Virus record (IMG/VR): IMGVR_UViG_3300008267_006666
Span: 1-54,108 of that record
Origin: a virus
Length of the DNA stretch: 54,108 nucleotides
Direction: 5' to 3' (one strand)
Shown here: positions 1-7,565 of the stretch, piece after piece
Position numbering within the stretch: the stretch's first letter is position 1
How the letters are laid out: every line of letters begins with the position of its first letter
Made by a program: the position numbers and the translations under genes
Notes under the pieces: generated by a model
Database searches by the model: none
What the model was told of the DNA's origin: nothing
The model's input: the letters and a program-made list of their open reading frames with translations, nothing else

Positions 1-51
1 ACCTATTGACTTATTAAATAAATTTACAGATAATTATAAAAACTAAAAACT

Positions 52-261
52 ATGGATGAAAAATATTTTGTGGCAAAAGTAACCATTGATATGGTAGATG
101 CTGAATCAGGAAAATTAAAAAAACAAAAAGAGGAGAAATTGGTTAAAGCTTTTAGTCCAACAGATGTTGAGGCGAAAGTAACAAAACTTTTTGAGTCGTT
201 TACTCAAGATTGGAGAATCACGGCAATTGTTGAAAGTAAAATTGATGAGGTGGTAGAATAA
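52..261 (+). CDS. DUF4494-like small protein
   Basis: This 69-residue protein has unknown function. It resembles the C-terminal half of DUF4494 proteins from Bacteroidetes and their phages. The shared pattern is a YFVAKVT strand, a Lys-rich turn, an aromatic/acidic helix, then DWRITAIVESKIDEVV. That assignment is from memory of the family. The ATG follows an A-rich leader (taaaaactaaaaact) with no Shine-Dalgarno sequence, as is usual in Bacteroidetes. A strong terminator follows, so this may be the last gene of an upstream unit. No catalytic motif, signal peptide or membrane segment is visible. Confidence 0.6.
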   Translation: MDEKYFVAKVTIDMVDAESGKLKKQKEEKLVKAFSPTDVEAKVTKLFESFTQDWRITAIVESKIDEVVE

Positions 262-282
262 TTAATTTTAATTACAATTAAT

Positions 283-310
283 AAAAAGGAGGGAATTATC
301 CCTCCTTTTT
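283..310 (+). terminator. Intrinsic terminator
   Basis: An 11-bp perfect stem (AAAAAGGAGGG with CCCTCCTTTTT) closes a 6-nt loop and ends in a T run. It separates the DUF4494-like gene from the next gene, whose promoter box begins 11 nt later. Confidence 0.85.
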
Positions 311-320
311 TATTTTCTAT

Positions 321-329
321 ATATTTATA
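321..329 (+). promoter_or_regulatory. Putative late promoter box ATATTTATA
   Basis: The box lies between a terminator and the start codon at 334, with a gap of only 4 nt. The same nine bases recur upstream of many genes here, always in the gene's own sense orientation. Confidence 0.55.
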
Positions 330-333
330 GTTA

Positions 334-1311
334 ATGAAAATTGTAATTACAAAAGACCAATACCAAATTTTACAAGAAGCCTTCAGAAAAAGGGAAGAAG
401 ATAAAATCGCTACCACTATTAGAGAGTGTCTTAAATTAGTCTACCAACCGAAAGGAAAATGGGGTTCTATTAATGAGCCCGATAATAATTGTGAAACAGG
501 TGAAGGAGTTATTGGTGTTTACCCTCATTTAGAAGGAATTGATAATTGGTCTATTCTAAATAGATTCGATACAAATAGTTTAGTTAGAGATAGATTAAAA
601 GAAATATATATTAAGGACACAAATAATTCTAATTTTACTAACGAAGAATTTATTAAATGGTTATTAGAAAACAAAGAAAAATTATTTGACGGAGAATATA
701 CCGAGGAGTTAGTTAATTTAAATAAAACAACCGTAGAAAAAGGAAATAGGAATGAACAATTTGCAATTGATGTTTTAAAGACAGAATTCCCTAACTCAAA
801 TATTAAAAGATTTTGTTCCGGAGATAAAAGAGATACCAAAATGGGTATGGACATTGCAATAGAATCTGAAGGTGATATTGTGTTTGCTCAAGTTAAATCA
901 TTTGAAAGTGTTAAACATATGTATGAACCTGAAACGGGTAAAGAATTTTATATGGTTAAGGCGTATTTTAATCACGAAAAATATTCAGAAACAAATGTGC
1001 AATTTTTCTTCTTTGTTAATTTTGATAAGAGAGAATATGTAATATTTCAAAATATAAAATCAAATATTCAAACTTCAGGAAATCAAAAAACATTATTCTT
1101 AGAAAATCCTCTATTAATATCAGATAATTTAGAATTAGGTACCGAACCTGAAGAGAGGGTGTATCGACAAACAAAGAACATTAAAAAACAGAAAAAAGTT
1201 AAAGATATTTTTAAAACGTCAAGTAAAAAATTGGATAATCTAATCAAGAAAAGAAATCTTATTGATAAATTAATTGCGAAAGAAATAGAAAATCTTAAAA
1301 CTAATAAATAA
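334..1311 (+). CDS. Putative virion-packaged PD-(D/E)XK nuclease-like protein
   Basis: This is a 325-residue protein. Residues 1-16 form a short N-terminal segment ending in LQE before Ala, which fits a T4-type prohead protease site (hydrophobic-x-E). Residues about 136-190 look like a PD-(D/E)XK nuclease core: Glu141 in a KGNRNEQ helix, Asp173 in MGMD, then QVK at 186-188 on the next strand. The C-terminus is Lys-rich and helical and could bind DNA. The gene sits directly before scaffold and capsid genes behind its own promoter box. A virion-internal nuclease injected with the DNA is an inference; the fold call is by motif spacing only. Confidence 0.5.
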   Translation: MKIVITKDQYQILQEAFRKREEDKIATTIRECLKLVYQPKGKWGSINEPDNNCETGEGVIGVYPHLEGIDNWSILNRFDTNSLVRDRLKEIYIKDTNNSNFTNEEFIKWLLENKEKLFDGEYTEELVNLNKTTVEKGNRNEQFAIDVLKTEFPNSNIKRFCSGDKRDTKMGMDIAIESEGDIVFAQVKSFESVKHMYEPETGKEFYMVKAYFNHEKYSETNVQFFFFVNFDKREYVIFQNIKSNIQTSGNQKTLFLENPLLISDNLELGTEPEERVYRQTKNIKKQKKVKDIFKTSSKKLDNLIKKRNLIDKLIAKEIENLKTNK

Positions 1312-1369
1312 AAAAATTAAAAAAATATACAGGAAATTATTAAAAATTAAAATTTTTTAATAAAACACT

Positions 1370-1378
1370 ATATTTATT
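1370..1378 (+). promoter_or_regulatory. Putative late promoter box ATATTTATT
   Basis: The box is 24 nt upstream of the scaffold ATG and is followed by an A/C-rich leader (ataaataacaaacaaaaact). It would drive scaffold and capsid expression. Confidence 0.5.
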
Positions 1379-1402
1379 AATAATAAATAACAAACAAAAA
1401 CT

Positions 1403-2812
1403 ATGGCAAAAGAAAAATCAGTAGTTGAAGATGCGATACTTCAAATGAAGAATTTAGAAGAAACGGTCGCTGAAAATGCAAAAGGAATACTTGCGTCTAC
1501 AATGAAGCAAGAAATCAAAGAATTGGTAAAAGAATCTCTATCCGAACAAGAAGAAGAGGAAGAAGAGGTTGATGATGTTGAAATGGATTCCGAAATCGAA
1601 GGATCTGATTCTGATGAAGATGAAGATGAGATGGAAGATGAAATGGAAACTGATAATGAAGAAGATATGGATTTCGCCGGCATGGAAATGACTCCAGATG
1701 ATGAAGAACCTATCGACTTAACAGGAAAATCTGACGAAGAAGTACTTCGTGTATTCCAATTAATGGGTCCTAATGACAATGTTATTGTTACAAAAGATGA
1801 CTCAGGAAACATCAATCTTAAAGATGGTGAAAAAGAATATATGATTGTACAAGAATCTGATTTAGAAGATTCTGTTATGGACGAAGATTCTGATGAAATG
1901 ATGGAAGAAATGGAAATGGAAGAATCTGAATTGGGTGAAGAAGAAATGGATGAGTCTGAATTAGATGAAGAAGAATCAACCGAAATGGACGAATCTTACG
2001 AAGAAAATGAAGAAATCGTTTATGAAATTTCTTTTGACGATGAAGAGGAAGAAGATGAGGAAGAGGAAGAATATGATGAAGAAGAGTTTTTTGAATCTGA
2101 CGAATCTTTAATGGAATCCAAAATGAAAATAAAAGCAAAAGGTAAAGTTGGTAATGGTCCTAAATTCAAATACTCTGCAAAACCAAATATGGCTGGAGGA
2201 TTTAAAGAAAAAATGAAACAAGGTCCTAAGTCAGTTGGAACAGGTAAAGCCAAATTTGAATACAAAGAAGGTGAAAATTTGGATGGAAAAATGAAGAAAG
2301 TTACCGGCAAAAAAACCGAAACAAAAGAAGCTTCTCGTACTTTAGGTTCAGGAAGAAAGTTTGGAAGAAAAGGACTACCCAAACCAAAAGCAGCTCCAAG
2401 ACACATTCAAGTTGAGTCTACGGATGTTGAAGTTAAACTTCTTAGAGAAAAAAATGAAGAATACAGAAAAGCTCTTAACGTATTTAGAAATAAGTTAAAT
2501 GAAGTAGCGGTATTCAATTCAAACTTAGCTTACGCTACACGTTTGTTTACAGAACACTCAACTTCAAAACAAGAAAAAATAAATATTTTAAGAAGATTTG
2601 ATTCTGTTGAAACATTAAAAGAATCTAAGAATTTATATCAGACCATTAAAAATGAATTGTCTACAGACAAAGGAAAAAGCATAAATGAGTCAGTTGAAAG
2701 AATAATTGAAAGCACACCTGCGACAGGTTCGGCAACAACTTTAATTGAATCAAAAACTTATGAAAATCCTCAGTTTATGAGAATGAAAGATTTAATGGCA
2801 AAAATAAAATAA
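1403..2812 (+). CDS. Prohead core scaffold protein (gp22-like by position)
   Basis: This 469-residue protein lies 30 bp upstream of the major capsid gene, the place T4 gene 22 holds. Residues about 45-235 are extremely rich in Glu, Asp and Met and low in complexity. A basic Gly/Lys linker (about 237-330) follows, then a helical C-terminal part (about 345-469) suited to coiled-coil assembly. Many hydrophobic-x-E tripeptides could be cut by the prohead protease, as happens to T4 core proteins. No homology is claimed beyond position, acidity and helical C-terminus. The ATG follows an A-rich leader without Shine-Dalgarno, and the promoter box is at 1370. Confidence 0.7.
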   Translation: MAKEKSVVEDAILQMKNLEETVAENAKGILASTMKQEIKELVKESLSEQEEEEEEVDDVEMDSEIEGSDSDEDEDEMEDEMETDNEEDMDFAGMEMTPDDEEPIDLTGKSDEEVLRVFQLMGPNDNVIVTKDDSGNINLKDGEKEYMIVQESDLEDSVMDEDSDEMMEEMEMEESELGEEEMDESELDEEESTEMDESYEENEEIVYEISFDDEEEEDEEEEEYDEEEFFESDESLMESKMKIKAKGKVGNGPKFKYSAKPNMAGGFKEKMKQGPKSVGTGKAKFEYKEGENLDGKMKKVTGKKTETKEASRTLGSGRKFGRKGLPKPKAAPRHIQVESTDVEVKLLREKNEEYRKALNVFRNKLNEVAVFNSNLAYATRLFTEHSTSKQEKINILRRFDSVETLKESKNLYQTIKNELSTDKGKSINESVERIIESTPATGSATTLIESKTYENPQFMRMKDLMAKIK

Positions 2813-2842
2813 ATAAAATAAAAAATAAAAAAAAACAAAAAA

Positions 2843-4717
2843 ATGGGAGCATTATTAGAATCAGGTCTTGTTGGTAATATTGGTTTAAAACACCTTAAAG
2901 TTATCAAAGAAGATACAATCAACAAATGGGATAAATTAGGATTCCTAGAAGGTCTTAAAGGACATTTAAAAGAGAACGTAGCTCAGTTATATGAGAACCA
3001 AGCGTCTCACTTAATTAATGAAGCGACTGGAGAAGGTTCAAACGGAGCGTTTGAAACCGTTGTATTTCCAATCGTAAGACGTGTTTTCTCTAAATTATTA
3101 GCGAATGACATCGTATCAGTACAAGCTATGAACTTACCAATCGGTAAATTATTCTACTTCGTACCTAAAATTCAAGGTTTTCAACCTAATACTTACGGTG
3201 ACCCTGGCGCTAACCAATCAGGTGACCATTACGCACCTGTAGGATCACCTAACGCCGTTTACGATGGTGCTAATGACCCTGGACAAGGTTATACTGGAGA
3301 TTACGCATATAAGAAAAATCTTTATGATTTGTTCTATGAAGGAAGTGAAGGAGAACTAGATCCTCCAGGCTTATTTGACTACTCAAAAGGTCGTTGGTCA
3401 GCAATTACTTCAAACGCTACAATGGTTTATTGGAGTAATGGTGAATTAGCCCCAGATACTGCTAGTGATAAATACGTTGGTGTTAATAGAAAAGTAATTG
3501 TAAAACTTTGCAATTTTTCTACGTCAGGTGCAGGTAAATTAATTGGACCTGATGGACATGAAATGGATAACGAATCATTCTTATCTGATTTAAGAATTTA
3601 CTTAACAGGTGAAGGTTCTACTCCTAATATGTCTTTATCAGGATGTGATATTAAAGCAAATACTTCATTATTGTTTAGAGTCGTTACTCAACAATACGGT
3701 AAAAGTATTGTTAAATACGGTTCAACTACTCAAACTTATTGGCCAGGACCCGATCTTACAAATTCACCAGCAGGAAACGGCGGATCATTTAAAGATATCT
3801 GCGACGCTGAAGGTTGTATTTATTTAGAAGTTGATCTTTCTTGTCCTGTATGCGCTGAATGTGGTTCAGGAACTTTAGATGGTTACACAGGTTCAACAAT
3901 CGAATCATACAATTATAGCACCGCATTCGCAGCTGCTTGGAGACGTTATGAAGAACTTGAATTCGAAGACAAAATTGGTGAAGTTTCTTTCGATTTAGAA
4001 TCTGTTACGGTTTCTGTTACTGAAAGAAAATTAAGAGCACAATGGTCTCCAGAATTAGCTCAAGACGTTGCGGCATTCCACAACATTGATGCTGAGGCTG
4101 AATTAACAGCATTGTTATCTGAACAAGTTGCGGCTGAAATCGACCGTGAAATCTTACGTGACTTACGTAAAGGTGCGGCTTGGACATTACGTTGGGATTA
4201 CAACGGATGGAGAAGAGTTACAGGTTTAGCAACTTCTTACACTCAGAAAGATTGGAATCAGACTTTGATTACAACTATTAACCAATTGTCAGCTCAAATC
4301 CACAAGTCAACTCTTCGTGGTGGTGCTAACTGGATCGTTGTATCAAGTGAGATTTCTGCAATCTTTGATGATTTAGAATACTTCCACGTATCTAACGCAT
4401 CTCCTGAGCAAGATCAGTACAACATGGGTATTGAAAGAGTAGGTACTTTAGCAGGTCGTTACCAAGTGTATCGTGACCCTTATTTCCCACCAAACACAAT
4501 TTTGATTGGGCATAAAGGAACATCGTTACTTGACACTGGTTACATCTACGCACCGTACGTACCATTACAATTAACACCTACAATGTATAATCCATTTAAT
4601 TTTACACCAATTAAAGGTATTATGACAAGATACGCGAAGAAAATGGTAAACAACCGTTTCTACGCGAAAATTACCGTAGATGGTGTTCGTACATTTGATT
4701 TAAGAGAGTTAAGATAA
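2843..4717 (+). CDS. gp23: Major capsid protein, T4 gp23 type
   Basis: This 624-residue protein is the main shell subunit. Residues 56-61 read HLINE then Ala, the hydrophobic-x-E/Ala site of T4 prohead maturation, at a distance (60 residues) close to T4 gp23 (65). Residues 68-107 and about 376-624 match the gp23 core, including the WSPELAQDV and AAEIDREI segments. The region from about 110 to 370 is longer than in T4 gp23 (521 residues) and carries a Cys cluster (CPVCAECG near residue 340), so it is probably a surface insertion. Leader and start: an A-rich run (aaaaaaaacaaaaaa) precedes the ATG. Codon choice is visibly less AT-biased than in the neighbours, as expected for a highly expressed gene. 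Confidence 0.95.
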   Translation: MGALLESGLVGNIGLKHLKVIKEDTINKWDKLGFLEGLKGHLKENVAQLYENQASHLINEATGEGSNGAFETVVFPIVRRVFSKLLANDIVSVQAMNLPIGKLFYFVPKIQGFQPNTYGDPGANQSGDHYAPVGSPNAVYDGANDPGQGYTGDYAYKKNLYDLFYEGSEGELDPPGLFDYSKGRWSAITSNATMVYWSNGELAPDTASDKYVGVNRKVIVKLCNFSTSGAGKLIGPDGHEMDNESFLSDLRIYLTGEGSTPNMSLSGCDIKANTSLLFRVVTQQYGKSIVKYGSTTQTYWPGPDLTNSPAGNGGSFKDICDAEGCIYLEVDLSCPVCAECGSGTLDGYTGSTIESYNYSTAFAAAWRRYEELEFEDKIGEVSFDLESVTVSVTERKLRAQWSPELAQDVAAFHNIDAEAELTALLSEQVAAEIDREILRDLRKGAAWTLRWDYNGWRRVTGLATSYTQKDWNQTLITTINQLSAQIHKSTLRGGANWIVVSSEISAIFDDLEYFHVSNASPEQDQYNMGIERVGTLAGRYQVYRDPYFPPNTILIGHKGTSLLDTGYIYAPYVPLQLTPTMYNPFNFTPIKGIMTRYAKKMVNNRFYAKITVDGVRTFDLRELR

Positions 4718-4740
4718 TTAAACTCTTAATGAGAAAATTA

Positions 4741-4770
4741 AAAGGTCAGAGAAATCTGACCTTTTTTTTT
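4741..4770 (+). terminator. Intrinsic terminator after the capsid gene
   Basis: A 10-bp stem (AAAGGTCAGA with TCTGACCTTT) is closed by a GAAA tetraloop and followed by a run of T residues. It ends the scaffold-capsid unit. Confidence 0.9.
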
Positions 4771-4799
4771 GTGGGTTAAAAATAAATGGCTTGATTAAT

Positions 4800-4808
4800 A
4801 TATTTATT
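4800..4808 (+). promoter_or_regulatory. Putative late promoter box ATATTTATT
   Basis: It lies between the capsid terminator and the homing endonuclease, 18 nt before its ATG. Confidence 0.45.
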
Positions 4809-4825
4809 ATATATAGATTTATAAT

Positions 4826-6514
4826 ATGGTTGATATTAATAAAGTAATTGAATTGTATACCGAAAATAATTACTCCACACATAAATTGGCAGAATTATTT
4901 AAAATTGGACATAAAAAAATAAGTAAAATTTTAAAAGACAATAATGTTGTTATAAGAAAAAAAGGTGGTCAAATAAAAATAGGTAATAGTAAAGAAATTG
5001 AGTCGGGTAAAACAATAAAATATAATTCAGATGATTTTGACCTAGTGGCTGTTTGTAAAAAAACAGGAGAATCAATTAATGACCCCAACAATTTATCAGG
5101 TAAATTAACTAAACATATTTTAGATTTATATGGAGATATTGACATACCTAAAAATAATTACCAAAGAAAAAAATACGAAATACAAAATGGTAAAAAATGG
5201 TTTGAAGAGTATTTTGATATTATAAAAAAAGAAAAAAAAGAAATAAGAAAATGTAGTTTATGTGATTGGTCGACAACAGATATTGACAACAAAACAGGTT
5301 GTTTTGAACAACACGTTTTAGATATTCATAATATGGGTTTATCGGACTATTTAAATAATTTTAAAGATGAAAAAAAATTCCATAAAAATTTCTTAAAAAA
5401 AGAAAATCGAGAAAATGAATTTTTATCAGATAAAAATTTTATTAAATGTGAAATATGTGGTGAAAAAATGATGGTAATAACTAATACTCATTTAATTAAT
5501 AAACACAATATTTCAGTAGAGGAATATAAATTAAAATATCCAAATTCAAAAATAGTATGTAACAGAGTTTCTGAAATTTATTCTAAAATAATAAAAGAAG
5601 TTAATATAAATCAATCCCCTACTTGGACATCTAAAGGTGAAAATGAGATTAAAGAATTTATTGAGGGTTTAGGATTAAAAACTGAAAAAGGTAAAAATAG
5701 AAAATTACTTGAAGGTAAAGAAATTGATATTTTAATTCCTGATAAAAAAATAGGTATAGAATATAATGGGTTATATTTTCATACTGAAAAAATGGGTAAA
5801 AATTCTTCATACCATTTAAATAAAACTTTAGAATCTAATATTAACGGGTATAAACTCATTCAGGTTTTTGAAGATGAGTGGATGGTAAATAAAGATTTAG
5901 TTAAAGAAAAGATAAAACATATTTTAGGATTTAATGGCGGTATTAAAATAGGTGCAAGAAAAACAAAAATTATTAAAATAGATAAAGAACAGAAAACAAT
6001 TTTTTTAAAAGTGAACCACATTCAAGGTAATGACAAGTCTGACATATTTTATGGTGCGTTCTATGAAGATATTTTAATTGGTGTTATGACTTTTAACTCC
6101 AAAAGAAATATGACAAAAAATAAAGATAACGAATATGAGTTAAGTAGGTTCTGTATTAAATCAGGTTATATTATTTCAGGATTGGCATCAAAATTACTTA
6201 AACATTTTATAAATGAATATAACCCAAAAAGTGTGATTAGTTTTGCCGATAGGAGATGGACTATTGACGGGAATAACAATTTATATATTAATTTAGGTTT
6301 TAAATTAGACTCAATTTTAAAACCTTCATATTTTTATTATAATTCATCAGTATCTAAGTATAAGAGATTTCATAAATTCTCATTTGGTAAGAATAATCTA
6401 AAAAAGAAATACCCTAATTTAGATTTTAATAAATCTGAAAATGAATTGACAAAAGAATTGGGTTTTAATAAGATATGGGATTGTGGTTTATTTAAATATA
6501 AATTAACCTTATAA
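4826..6514 (+). CDS. Homing endonuclease, VSR-like nuclease with zinc fingers and C-terminal GNAT-like domain
   Basis: This 562-residue free-standing selfish gene is inserted behind the capsid gene. Domains in order: an HTH (about 1-48); two short zinc-finger-like units, C-x2-C with downstream His (about 142-169 and 207-228); and a PD-(D/E)XK/VSR-like core from about 270, with Asp in KEIDILIP and Glu in IGIEYNGLYFH (about 299-319), ending GYKLIQVFEDEW. A C-terminal part (about 375-545) with ELSRFCI and SFADRRW motifs is typical of phage homing endonucleases of this type. It is Lys/Asn-rich and more AT-biased than the capsid gene, in line with separate acquisition. It has its own promoter box and ends 13 bp before the next gene. 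Confidence 0.8.
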   Translation: MVDINKVIELYTENNYSTHKLAELFKIGHKKISKILKDNNVVIRKKGGQIKIGNSKEIESGKTIKYNSDDFDLVAVCKKTGESINDPNNLSGKLTKHILDLYGDIDIPKNNYQRKKYEIQNGKKWFEEYFDIIKKEKKEIRKCSLCDWSTTDIDNKTGCFEQHVLDIHNMGLSDYLNNFKDEKKFHKNFLKKENRENEFLSDKNFIKCEICGEKMMVITNTHLINKHNISVEEYKLKYPNSKIVCNRVSEIYSKIIKEVNINQSPTWTSKGENEIKEFIEGLGLKTEKGKNRKLLEGKEIDILIPDKKIGIEYNGLYFHTEKMGKNSSYHLNKTLESNINGYKLIQVFEDEWMVNKDLVKEKIKHILGFNGGIKIGARKTKIIKIDKEQKTIFLKVNHIQGNDKSDIFYGAFYEDILIGVMTFNSKRNMTKNKDNEYELSRFCIKSGYIISGLASKLLKHFINEYNPKSVISFADRRWTIDGNNNLYINLGFKLDSILKPSYFYYNSSVSKYKRFHKFSFGKNNLKKKYPNLDFNKSENELTKELGFNKIWDCGLFKYKLTL

Positions 6515-6515
6515 G

Positions 6516-6524
6516 ATATTTATA
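6516..6524 (+). promoter_or_regulatory. Putative late promoter box ATATTTATA
   Basis: It begins 2 nt after the endonuclease stop and ends 3 nt before the ATG at 6528. If the box is a -10 element, the transcript would be leaderless or nearly so. Confidence 0.5.
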
Positions 6525-6527
6525 TGT

Positions 6528-6950
6528 ATGAATCTTAAAAAGTTAATTAGAGAACATTTATTATTAGAGAAAAGAATAGGTCAATTGGTGGATACATTTG
6601 AGATTACAATGTCTTTTGATTTAATCAAACATATGGGTCACGCAGAACAAAGGGCTATGGGTATTGGTAGGGAAAAGATTGATGACTACGATATGAGACC
6701 TGTAAGTAATATGGAAATAAGATATTTTGTTGACCTTTTTAAAAGAGATATTGGAGAAAAAATTATATATGGGGAAATTAAAAATGAAGAACCTTTTGTT
6801 ATTAGAAGTCCTGAGAAAGGCTTGGCTATTCCCCTTAAACCAATTCATAACGGAGGAACTAGTTGGAAATTGGTCGTTTTAACCATTTGGAGGGAAAGTA
6901 ATATTCACAAATTTAAAACATTTGAGGGACAGGTGGTTATTGAAAAATAA
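6528..6950 (+). CDS. Small protein with capsid-targeting-like N-terminus, possibly toxin-like
   Basis: This 140-residue protein has unknown function. It begins MNLKKLIREHLLLE, an amphipathic segment ending in L-L-E that fits the prohead-protease tag pattern seen in other small genes here. The rest contains a HAEQR helix, an internal region of charged residues, and C-terminal strands (WKLVVLTIWRE). This layout is reminiscent of DUF4258/BrnT-like small RNase folds, but the match is weak. It ends at a strong hairpin terminator. If the tag is real the mature protein would be an internal head protein delivered into the host. Confidence 0.6.
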   Translation: MNLKKLIREHLLLEKRIGQLVDTFEITMSFDLIKHMGHAEQRAMGIGREKIDDYDMRPVSNMEIRYFVDLFKRDIGEKIIYGEIKNEEPFVIRSPEKGLAIPLKPIHNGGTSWKLVVLTIWRESNIHKFKTFEGQVVIEK

Positions 6951-6972
6951 AAAGGGGACAATCGTCCCCTTT
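6951..6972. terminator. Bidirectional terminator
   Basis: A 9-bp stem (AAAGGGGAC with GTCCCCTTT) encloses a 4-nt loop. The T run is better in the minus direction (ccccTTTTTaTTTTTc), so it can end both the plus-strand gene at 6950 and a minus-strand transcript starting near 7137. Confidence 0.8.
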
Positions 6973-7137
6973 GGTTTTGAAGTTTTTGTCTGAGCTTGTG
7001 AACTAATCGGTTGTCCGCGTAATAAACAAAGGTGGCTTCAAATTATTCCATCTTAACGATTGAGGTTTACCAAACCCTGAATGTTCGTCATTCATTCCGC
7101 CGAGTTGTTAGGGTAATCTCGGTTCAACCCTTTTCAT
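6952..7137 (-). ncRNA. Putative structured small RNA (or tiny-peptide transcript)
   Basis: This gap holds no long reading frame but looks like a complete minus-strand transcription unit. A Bacteroidetes-type promoter lies just before it (7142-7173) and a strong terminator ends it. The inside is visibly GC-richer than the flanks. Read on the minus strand it forms three successive hairpins: CCGAG/CTCGG with a 13-nt loop, TGAATG/CATTCA with a 5-nt loop, and GGTTT/AAACC with a 3-nt loop. It could alternatively encode a 30-residue peptide (minus strand, about 7087 to 6995) starting MNDEHSGFGK. I do not recognise an RNA family. Confidence 0.45.
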
Positions 7138-7141
7138 TATA

Positions 7142-7173
7142 CAAATATACAAACTTTTTTTGATTATTCCAAA
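7142..7173 (-). promoter_or_regulatory. Bacteroidetes-type promoter (host sigma)
   Basis: On the minus strand a -33 TTTG (7170-7173) and a -7 TATATTTG (7142-7149) are separated by 20 nt. This fits the known Bacteroidetes consensus TTTG / TAnnTTTG. It points into the 6952-7137 RNA, and its -33 element overlaps the end of the minus-strand gene at 7164. Confidence 0.6.
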
Positions 7174-7523
7174 TCTTCAATGAAATAAATTTGAATGTAA
7201 ATATAAGTATTTTTTCCCATATTAAGATTTGTGTTTGTCATAATAAGATAATTTTTTAATTCCATTTCAAATTCTTTGTGATTAAATTTAATATCAGAAC
7301 AATGTTCAAATGAGTAGTTTGACAGATGAAAATCATCCATTTGGTCGTAACAAGTTCTGTCAATATGTTTTGATATAAAATCATCACCAAGGGTTATTGT
7401 AACATCCACCTGAAGATGGGAGAAAACTTCTTTATATCTTGTAACATATATGTTTTCAAAAAACGGATATTGTTTTTTTAAGATGATGTTTAATGTCTTT
7501 TCGTATCTTTCTTTCTCTGTCAT
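7164..7523 (-). CDS. Hypothetical protein
   Basis: This 119-residue protein is not recognised. It is mixed alpha/beta, with a charged N-terminal helix, a central strand (HLQVDVTITLGDDF) and a hydrophobic C-terminal strand rich in Tyr and Ile. There is no signal peptide or obvious catalytic motif. The ATG lies 4 nt downstream of a promoter box (7528-7536, minus strand). That box faces away from another one for the plus-strand gene at 7566, forming a compact divergent promoter. Confidence 0.7.
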   Translation of the reverse strand: MTEKERYEKTLNIILKKQYPFFENIYVTRYKEVFSHLQVDVTITLGDDFISKHIDRTCYDQMDDFHLSNYSFEHCSDIKFNHKEFEMELKNYLIMTNTNLNMGKNTYIYIQIYFIEDLE

Positions 7524-7527
7524 TTTT

Positions 7528-7536
7528 TATAAATAT
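7528..7536 (-). promoter_or_regulatory. Putative late promoter box ATATTTATA (minus strand)
   Basis: It reads ATATTTATA on the minus strand and ends 4 nt before the ATG of the gene at 7523. It is back to back with the plus-strand copy at 7540. Confidence 0.5.
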
Positions 7537-7539
7537 AAG

Positions 7540-7548
7540 ATATTTATA
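7540..7548 (+). promoter_or_regulatory. Putative late promoter box ATATTTATA
   Basis: It lies 17 nt before the ATG at 7566 and is divergent from the minus-strand copy at 7528-7536. Confidence 0.5.
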
Positions 7549-7565
7549 TATAAAACTATTTTAAT

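Noticed and set aside
1441-2406. Several minus-strand frames over the scaffold gene
   Set aside because: They are Ser- or Leu/His-rich mirror translations of the acidic Glu/Asp repeat region and have no independent support.
6950-7140. Possible tRNA because of ggttcaaccc, which looks like a T-arm
   Set aside because: No acceptor stem, anticodon arm or D-arm can be drawn around it on either strand.
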